Below are positions 15,738 through 20,823 of a stretch of DNA of 20,823 bases, piece after piece. The DNA is taken from positions 1 through 20,823 of the forward strand of contig CAYOVG010000086.1 in the NCBI GenBank assembly GCA_964407285.1, given 5' to 3'. This DNA is from CAYOVG01 sp964407285. Lineage in GTDB: Bacteria; Desulfobacterota; Syntrophobacteria; Syntrophobacterales; Syntrophobacteraceae. Position 1 is the stretch's first letter, and each line of letters begins with the position of its first letter. The notes under the pieces were generated by a model, which saw nothing but the letters and a program-made list of their open reading frames with translations, had not been told where the DNA came from and searched no databases. A program made the position numbers and the translations under genes.

Positions 15738-18059
15738 ATGCAGGCAAGACCCACCTATGAACACCTCGAGCAACGGGTGCGTGAGCTTCAAGAGCGGTTG
15801 GAGCGCCAAACGGAGGTTCTGGAAGAGCTGCAACGATTCATCGAAACGTCGCCCGACGTGATTTACCGGTACGACTTGGGTACACGGCGCTTCGTACTGT
15901 TTAACCAGGCCGGCTTTGAGTTGTACGGAGCGAAGAACGCCAAAACGCTCAACAGGAAAACGGTCTTGCTGAGCGTCCATCCGGACGACCGGGACCGGGT
16001 CCGGAGCGCCGCACAGGAATCCCTGGAGCCGGGCCGCACCGGGGGTGAAGTCGAATACCGCCAGGTGGGTGCGGACGGCGCCGTGCGATGGATGCATGAC
16101 CGCTGGAGTGTAATCCGCGACGCCTCCGATGCGCCGCTGGCCATGCAAGGCATTGTCCGGGACAATACGCAACGCAGGCAGGCCGAGGAAGCGCTGCAGC
16201 GGGTGCGCTATTCCGTTGACCATCTGGTGGACGCCCTGTTCTGGGTCGGCGAGGACGGATGCTTCACGGACGTCAACGACGCGGCCTGCCGGAAACTCGG
16301 CTACTCCCGGGAAGAGATGCTTACTCTATGCGTGGCGGACATCGACCCGGATTTTCCCCGAGAGCGATGGCGGACCCACTGGGAAGAAATGCAGCGCCGC
16401 GGCGTAATGGTGCTGGAAACGACGCACCGCGCCAAAGATGGAAGCCTCATTCCCATGGAATTGGTGATCCACCACCAGCAGTTCGGCGATGCGCGGTACA
16501 ACTGCGTCGTCGGACGGGACATCACGGACCGAAAACGGGCGGAGGCCGAGCGTGAACGGCTCCTGTCGGCCATCGAGCAGTCCGGTGAGATGATCGTCAT
16601 AACGGATCCCGACGGGACCATCCGATACGTCAATCCGGCCTTCGAGCGGACCACGGGGTATACGCGCGCCGAGATCGTCGGACAGAACCCGCGCATTCTT
16701 AAAAGCGGGGAGCAGAACGAAGGTTTCTATCAGGAGTTGTGGGAAACCATCACCTCGGGACGGGTATGGAACGGCCGCATGGTCAACCGGCGCAAGAACG
16801 GCGCCTTGTACACGGAATACGCCACCATATCCCCGGTACGGGACAAGACGGGAACCATCGTGAACTTCGTGGCCGTCAACCGGGACATTACCGAGCACCT
16901 TCAACTCGAGGAGCAGGTCCGGCAGGCCCAGAAGTTGGAGTCCGTGGGCCGTCTGGCCGGAGGCGTGGCCCATGATTTCAATAACATGCTGGGCGTGATC
17001 CTGGGCCAGACGGAGCTGGCCTTCGGCTTGACGGACCCGGCCCAGCCGCTCTTTACCCATCTCGAGGAAATCCGCAAGGCGGCCGAGCGATCGGCCGACC
17101 TCACCCGCCGGCTCCTCGGTTTCGCCCGAAAACAAACCATCAGTCCGAGAAGGCTGGACCTGAACGATACCGTCGTAGGCATGCTCAAGATGCTGCGGCG
17201 GTTGATCGGCGAGGATATCGAACTGGAATGGAAACCCGGTCCGGGGTTATGGCCCGTCAAGATGGACCCCGCACAGATCGATCAGATTCTGGCCAATCTC
17301 TGCCTCAATGCGCGGGACGCCATTACGGGGGTGGGAAAGGTATCCATCGAAACGGCCCGGGCATCCTTCGATAAGGCGTACTGCGTCGAACATCCCGAAT
17401 TCGTCCCCGGCGAGTACGTCATGCTCGGCGTGAGCGATACCGGTTCCGGCATGGAAAAGGAGGTCCTGGAGAATCTCTTCGACCCGTTTTTCACCACCAA
17501 AGAGGTCGGCAAGGGCACGGGATTGGGACTGGCGATGGTGTACGGCATTGTCCGGCAGAACGACGGGTTCATCCATGTCTTAAGCGCACCGGGCCGGGGG
17601 ACGACCTTCCGGATTTACCTGCCCCGGCATAGAGACCCGGCGATAAAGCTGCGGAAAGAAAGCGCGGCGGCCCCCCCGGAGCAGGGCCGCGGAACAATTC
17701 TGGTGGTGGAGGATGAACCGGCCATCCTGAATATGACCGCAACGATGCTCGAACGCCAGGGATACACGGTGCTCGGCGCCCGGACCCCCGGCGAAGCCGT
17801 CCGGACGGCCGAGGAACACGGCGACCGGATCGAGTTGATCATCACCGACGTGGTGATGCCGGAAATGGACGGCTTGGAATTGGCCCGGCGCCTCCGATCG
17901 CGTTACCCGAATCTCAGGAACCTGTTTATGTCCGGGTACACGGCGGATACCATCGCCCGGCACGGGGTGCTGGACGCCGGCGTGCACTTCATCGCGAAGC
18001 CGTTTTCCATGAACGACCTGCTGAGTATGGTCCGAGAAATACTCTCCGAAGGCCGGTGA
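15738..18059 (+). CDS. Soluble PAS-rich hybrid histidine kinase with receiver domain
   Basis: 773 residues from ATG 15738, 8 bases after AAGGA; an in-frame ATG at 15684 lacks a comparable site. An N-terminal coiled coil (YEHLEQRVRELQERLERQTE) leads into three PAS domains (about 35-155, 160-270 and 275-395, each closing with a DIT-like motif). A HisKA dimerisation helix follows with H412 in GGVAHDFNN, then an HATPase_c domain (NLCLNARDAI, DTGSGM, FDPFFTTKEVGKGTGLGLAM). A C-terminal receiver has its phosphoacceptor at D704 in IITDVVMP and the conserved KPF lysine. No membrane segment is seen, so it senses an internal signal such as redox state or a ligand. No response regulator or DNA-binding partner is adjacent. 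Confidence 0.95.
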   Translation: MQARPTYEHLEQRVRELQERLERQTEVLEELQRFIETSPDVIYRYDLGTRRFVLFNQAGFELYGAKNAKTLNRKTVLLSVHPDDRDRVRSAAQESLEPGRTGGEVEYRQVGADGAVRWMHDRWSVIRDASDAPLAMQGIVRDNTQRRQAEEALQRVRYSVDHLVDALFWVGEDGCFTDVNDAACRKLGYSREEMLTLCVADIDPDFPRERWRTHWEEMQRRGVMVLETTHRAKDGSLIPMELVIHHQQFGDARYNCVVGRDITDRKRAEAERERLLSAIEQSGEMIVITDPDGTIRYVNPAFERTTGYTRAEIVGQNPRILKSGEQNEGFYQELWETITSGRVWNGRMVNRRKNGALYTEYATISPVRDKTGTIVNFVAVNRDITEHLQLEEQVRQAQKLESVGRLAGGVAHDFNNMLGVILGQTELAFGLTDPAQPLFTHLEEIRKAAERSADLTRRLLGFARKQTISPRRLDLNDTVVGMLKMLRRLIGEDIELEWKPGPGLWPVKMDPAQIDQILANLCLNARDAITGVGKVSIETARASFDKAYCVEHPEFVPGEYVMLGVSDTGSGMEKEVLENLFDPFFTTKEVGKGTGLGLAMVYGIVRQNDGFIHVLSAPGRGTTFRIYLPRHRDPAIKLRKESAAAPPEQGRGTILVVEDEPAILNMTATMLERQGYTVLGARTPGEAVRTAEEHGDRIELIITDVVMPEMDGLELARRLRSRYPNLRNLFMSGYTADTIARHGVLDAGVHFIAKPFSMNDLLSMVREILSEGR

Positions 18060-18090
18060 CACGGAAGTCGATGGTGAACTCTGGATCCTT

Positions 18091-18104
18091 CGCCGGTACC
18101 GGCG
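18091..18104. repeat. 14-bp perfect palindrome between kinase and LRR genes
   Basis: CGCCGGTACCGGCG is perfectly self-complementary and lies 31 bases after the kinase stop. With no loop and no T run it is more like a protein-binding site than a terminator; its function is unknown. Confidence 0.4.
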
Positions 18105-18152
18105 GACATAGCAGCCCCTTGACACACCGTATTGCGGGCAGGAGGTATGCCG

Positions 18153-19667
18153 ATGAAAAACGGGTTCTTTTCCATATACTGGGTCGCCCTACTGGCGTTT
18201 CTGGTTCTGCCGTTTCGGGTGCACGGCGAGATTCCGGACAGCGAGCTTCAGGCCTTAACAGCGATTTACAACGCCACCGACGGGGATTCCTGGAACAAAA
18301 ACACCCATTGGCTTTCGGGTGATCCCTCCACATGGTACGGGGTTCAGACCAATCCCGAGAAGACGACGGTAAGAATCCTTTATCTTTACCACAACGGATT
18401 GAACGGCATTCTCCCACCGGAAATCGAGACATTGGTCAACCTGGAGGTGCTGCTCCTGTACGGGAATCAACTGACCGGCGCGATTCCGCCCCAGTTGGGC
18501 AATCTAAAGAATCTCGAGAACTTGAACCTCTCGGGGAATCCACTCGGGGGTTCCATTCCACCGGAACTGGGAAACTTGGACCGTCTTGCTCGGTTACTCC
18601 TTTCCAGTACCCAGCTGTCGGGCCCCATTCCGCCGGAACTGGGAAATCTGAGTTTCCTGAGATTCCTTTTCCTTGAATCCAACGCGCTGGAAGGCGTCGT
18701 AACGGATGCGCTGTCGAAGTTGAGTGAACTCCGGATACTGAGCCTGTCCGAGAATCAATTGACGGGTGCCATTCCCCCAAACTTGGGGAACCTCGCGGAA
18801 CTGGAGCATCTCCTTCTCGATCAAAACCGACTGGAAGGTTCGATCCCAGCTGAGTTGGGGAATCTGACGAATTTGACTACGCTTGACTTGAGCCATAACC
18901 AACTAAGCGGCGAACTGCCCGTAACGCTCTCAAATCTTGAGAAGTTGACGGATCGCTACGGGCTGAATCTCTGCGGGAATCGATTGTCCGCCGTCACCCC
19001 GGAGATCCGCGTTTTTATCGAAGCAAAACATCCCGGCGGATTGGCCGCTTTCGAGGCGTGTCAGGATGTTCCGGCATCTCCCTCCCCACGGCCCGCGGAG
19101 GGCATATGGAAATCCGAAGACGGCGCGATTCGATTTACCGTCCAGAATTATCAGGCCGGATCCAGCACTGTCGTCGTCCTGTCCCACGGGATTCTGACCC
19201 CCTTCCTGGACGAGGATGTCGAAAACGGAATCTCGGTGTCCGGAGATCTCTTGAATCACCCGTGCGAACTTGGACTGGTTCTGACGGATAGTTCCCATGG
19301 CTTTCTCAGAATGGACCTGTACCCTCCATACCCGTCTCCAATTCTGCCTGTCCGGCTGGAATACCCGTCTTCGTCTGTTTCGGATCCAACGATTCCTCTC
19401 CATGGCATCTGGCGCACGGACGACGGAGCCGTGAACCTCCTGTTGCAGCGTTACGAGACCGGCTCGTGCGTGGTAATCATTCTGGCGGCCGGTGAACTCT
19501 TCGCGTTTCTCGATGCGGATTGCCGGGATATGATCGCATCGGATGAGGACATTTTCGGTAACCCGTATTCAGTCCACATGGAGCCCTGGGCGGCTGGAAT
19601 CGCTGCTCTGGCAATCGACATACCGGGCCTCTCGGGGACGTATGAGGTGGTTCTATCCCATAACTAG
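18153..19667 (+). CDS. Exported leucine-rich-repeat protein with duplicated C-terminal domain
   Basis: 504 residues from ATG 18153, 7 bases after AGGAGG. A signal peptide (about 1-25, ending VHG) exports it. An LRR cap (ALTAIYNATDGDSW, then WYGV) is followed by about eight 24-residue repeats of the plant-specific type, for example LTGAIPPQLGNLKNLENL, between residues 72 and 280. After a Pro/Ser linker come two related segments, 317-390 and 418-490. Each begins GIW(K/R)(S/T)(E/D)DGA(I/V) and contains a valine/isoleucine-rich strand and then FLD; I know no family for them. Such LRR proteins usually bind proteins or surfaces outside the cell. It is 93 bases after the kinase gene but shows no functional link to it. 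Confidence 0.88.
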   Translation: MKNGFFSIYWVALLAFLVLPFRVHGEIPDSELQALTAIYNATDGDSWNKNTHWLSGDPSTWYGVQTNPEKTTVRILYLYHNGLNGILPPEIETLVNLEVLLLYGNQLTGAIPPQLGNLKNLENLNLSGNPLGGSIPPELGNLDRLARLLLSSTQLSGPIPPELGNLSFLRFLFLESNALEGVVTDALSKLSELRILSLSENQLTGAIPPNLGNLAELEHLLLDQNRLEGSIPAELGNLTNLTTLDLSHNQLSGELPVTLSNLEKLTDRYGLNLCGNRLSAVTPEIRVFIEAKHPGGLAAFEACQDVPASPSPRPAEGIWKSEDGAIRFTVQNYQAGSSTVVVLSHGILTPFLDEDVENGISVSGDLLNHPCELGLVLTDSSHGFLRMDLYPPYPSPILPVRLEYPSSSVSDPTIPLHGIWRTDDGAVNLLLQRYETGSCVVIILAAGELFAFLDADCRDMIASDEDIFGNPYSVHMEPWAAGIAALAIDIPGLSGTYEVVLSHN

Positions 19668-19766
19668 TGCGCAAGTGTACCCAGCCAGGTGGGGTGGGAC
19701 GCACAGGCAGACAGGATGAAGCCTCACGCCGTCGGCGTGAAGGCAGATCGCGTTTTTAGCGGTCTT
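19668..19766. terminator. Convergent intergenic region with hairpin
   Basis: The LRR and methyltransferase genes end facing each other across 99 bases. TCACGCCG and CGGCGTGA (about 19725-19741) form an 8-bp inverted repeat around a single T. A T run at 19753-19757 follows on the plus strand, though about 12 bases away. It may end transcription from both sides and is mixed with a degenerate repeat copy. Confidence 0.4.
19711..19757 (+). repeat. Degenerate partial copy of the 12368 repeat
   Basis: AGGATGAAGC (19713-19722) and GCAGATCGCGTTTTT (19743-19757) are exact matches to 12448-12457 and 12466-12480, in the same order. The spacing is enlarged by the hairpin sequence here. The terminal CAACAGCCTG is missing. 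Confidence 0.5.
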
Positions 19767-20804
19767 CTATCCGTACGTTTCCTTCATGATCTCCGAGATT
19801 TCCCGGGTCATCCGGAACACCCGGTCCGACTGGTCCTCGGTCAACAGTACGGTTTCGCACGAAGGGAGAATCCAGGACGAAGCGGCCAGGCGTCGCTCGT
19901 CGATGCCCTTGCCCACGAACATCTCGAAAGCCCGTTTCAGCCGTTCCACCAGCCGGGGCGTCGTTTCCTCCGCCAGAAGCTCTTCCTGAACCGGCACGAT
20001 TCCCCACGCGATCATGCCGCCCCGGTCGACGAACGCCTTGAATTCCCGGGAGTAGGCGGCCGCGTACTCGGCATGGGCGTAGGCGTCGAAATTGATGATC
20101 CCCACCCGGGTCTCGGTCAGCAGCGACCAGTCGATATTGGCGCAGCAATGGATCATGGTCGTGCAGCTCACGCCCTCGAAGCCCTGATTGATGGCCTCGA
20201 CGATCGCCTGCCGCGTGCCCGTCCCTCCGGACGAAGTGAAATTCACCAAGGTCGTTTCCGGCAGGTCGGCCACCACTTCCACGCCCGGCAGTTCGGCCTG
20301 GATCGCGCGTTCCAGCCAGCGGGTCTTCATGGCGACACCCTTGATGAGTACGTCCCGCAGCGTTTCGTGGTGAATGGCCGGCCGGCCGTCGAGTTGCTTG
20401 AGCATGTCTCCCAGTAAGACCGGTCCGGCGGAATGGAAGACCAGCCACTTCAGGTCGGGCGAAGGATCGGCCCGGATGCGGTCGATCATGTCATGGAAAA
20501 ACGGGGCCGTCTTGCGGCTGGTGGCGAAGTAATCCAGATCGTCCTGCTCGACCTTGTCGTAAAACTCGAGGAGTTCGGTCTCACGATCCGGGGAAGGGTC
20601 CAAATAGATCGCCCGTTTTTCCCGGTCCACCACCACGCAGGGGATGCCCTCGAGCAGCCACCGGATGCTGCGGGTCATAACCGGCAGGCAGGGGGCCTCG
20701 GGGAAGTTCTCCAGAATGATCCGGGCGGTGCGGTCCATATCCCGATAAGGCACCGCGGCCATCATCGTGGCCGTGAAATGCGGCCGTTGTGGGGAAGCGA
20801 TCAT
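19767..20804 (-). CDS. MetE/uroporphyrinogen-decarboxylase-superfamily methyltransferase-like protein
   Basis: 345 residues from ATG 20804, which follows GGGAGG. The fold resembles the C-terminal barrel of cobalamin-independent methionine synthase and its CIMS-like relatives: LPVMTRSIRWLLEGIP, WLVFHSAGPVLLGDM, then GFEGVSCTTMIHCCANIDW (H219, C220), NFDAYAHAEYAAAYSREFKA and GGMIAWGIVP. The His-x-Cys or His-Cys pair in IHCCANIDW occupies the place of the zinc ligands in HMCYS of MetE. It is much shorter than full MetE (about 750 residues), so it more likely moves methyl groups between thiol, corrinoid or other carriers than makes methionine from methyl-folate. Substrate is not deducible from this window. 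The upstream neighbour is off the edge. Confidence 0.75.
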   Translation of the reverse strand: MIASPQRPHFTATMMAAVPYRDMDRTARIILENFPEAPCLPVMTRSIRWLLEGIPCVVVDREKRAIYLDPSPDRETELLEFYDKVEQDDLDYFATSRKTAPFFHDMIDRIRADPSPDLKWLVFHSAGPVLLGDMLKQLDGRPAIHHETLRDVLIKGVAMKTRWLERAIQAELPGVEVVADLPETTLVNFTSSGGTGTRQAIVEAINQGFEGVSCTTMIHCCANIDWSLLTETRVGIINFDAYAHAEYAAAYSREFKAFVDRGGMIAWGIVPVQEELLAEETTPRLVERLKRAFEMFVGKGIDERRLAASSWILPSCETVLLTEDQSDRVFRMTREISEIMKETYG

Positions 20805-20823
20805 GGGACCTCCCGGCAGGCCG

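Noticed and set aside
18119..18147. TTGACA upstream of the LRR gene as a promoter
   Set aside because: The position of the -10 is occupied by the AGGAGG ribosome site and start codon, so a transcript would lack it.
1..20823. CRISPR arrays, tRNA or rRNA genes, insertion sequences
   Set aside because: No regularly spaced direct repeats, cloverleaf with CCA end, rRNA core sequence or transposase motif was found on reading both strands.

Overview
The window reads as a high-G+C Gram-negative chromosome segment, most likely from a sulfate-reducing or syntrophic member of the Desulfobacterota (former Deltaproteobacteria). This is inferred from an NrfHA-type nitrite reductase pair, a soluble multi-PAS hybrid kinase that opens with the PTYEHLEQRVRELQ style common in that group, a MetE/UROD-like methyltransferase and palindromic repeats of the type GGCTGTTGAAAAACGCG. 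No rRNA, tRNA, CRISPR array or transposase was seen.

Left part (1-6846, all minus strand): a restriction-modification-like defence block. In transcription order it holds a small ORF (6640-6846), a roughly 200-residue protein whose core resembles one sliding-clamp (DnaN) domain (6044-6646), a large fusion of a phospholipase-D (HKD) nuclease-like domain to an SNF2 helicase (2504-5920), and an Eco57I-class N6-adenine DNA methyltransferase that overlaps the helicase by ATGA and runs off the left edge (1-2507). The two small genes are more A+T rich than the rest, which suggests acquisition by transfer. This block is the best candidate for a little-described system.

Middle (7037-12266): a minus-strand pair of an XRE regulator and a Tat-exported SUMF1/FGE-like protein. 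Next is a plus-strand RhlE-type DEAD-box helicase with a consensus sigma-70 promoter and an intrinsic terminator inside its leader. Then comes nrfHA, a membrane tetraheme quinol dehydrogenase plus a pentaheme ammonia-forming nitrite reductase, ended by a clear terminator.

Right part (12368-20823): a palindromic repeat separates nrfA from a convergent, exported MsrA-MsrB fusion. Plus-strand genes follow for an exported VWA protein with a C-terminal peptidoglycan-binding domain, a cytosolic hybrid histidine kinase, and an exported leucine-rich-repeat protein with a duplicated C-terminal domain. A convergent MetE/UROD-like methyltransferase closes the window. Related repeat ends at 12368-12490, 13800-13880 and about 19711-19757 sit only between genes.

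Functionally the window combines DNA defence, respiratory ammonification of nitrite, repair of oxidised envelope proteins, envelope-associated binding proteins and one soluble signalling kinase. Apart from nrfHA, the XRE-SUMF1 pair and the defence block, the genes look independently transcribed.
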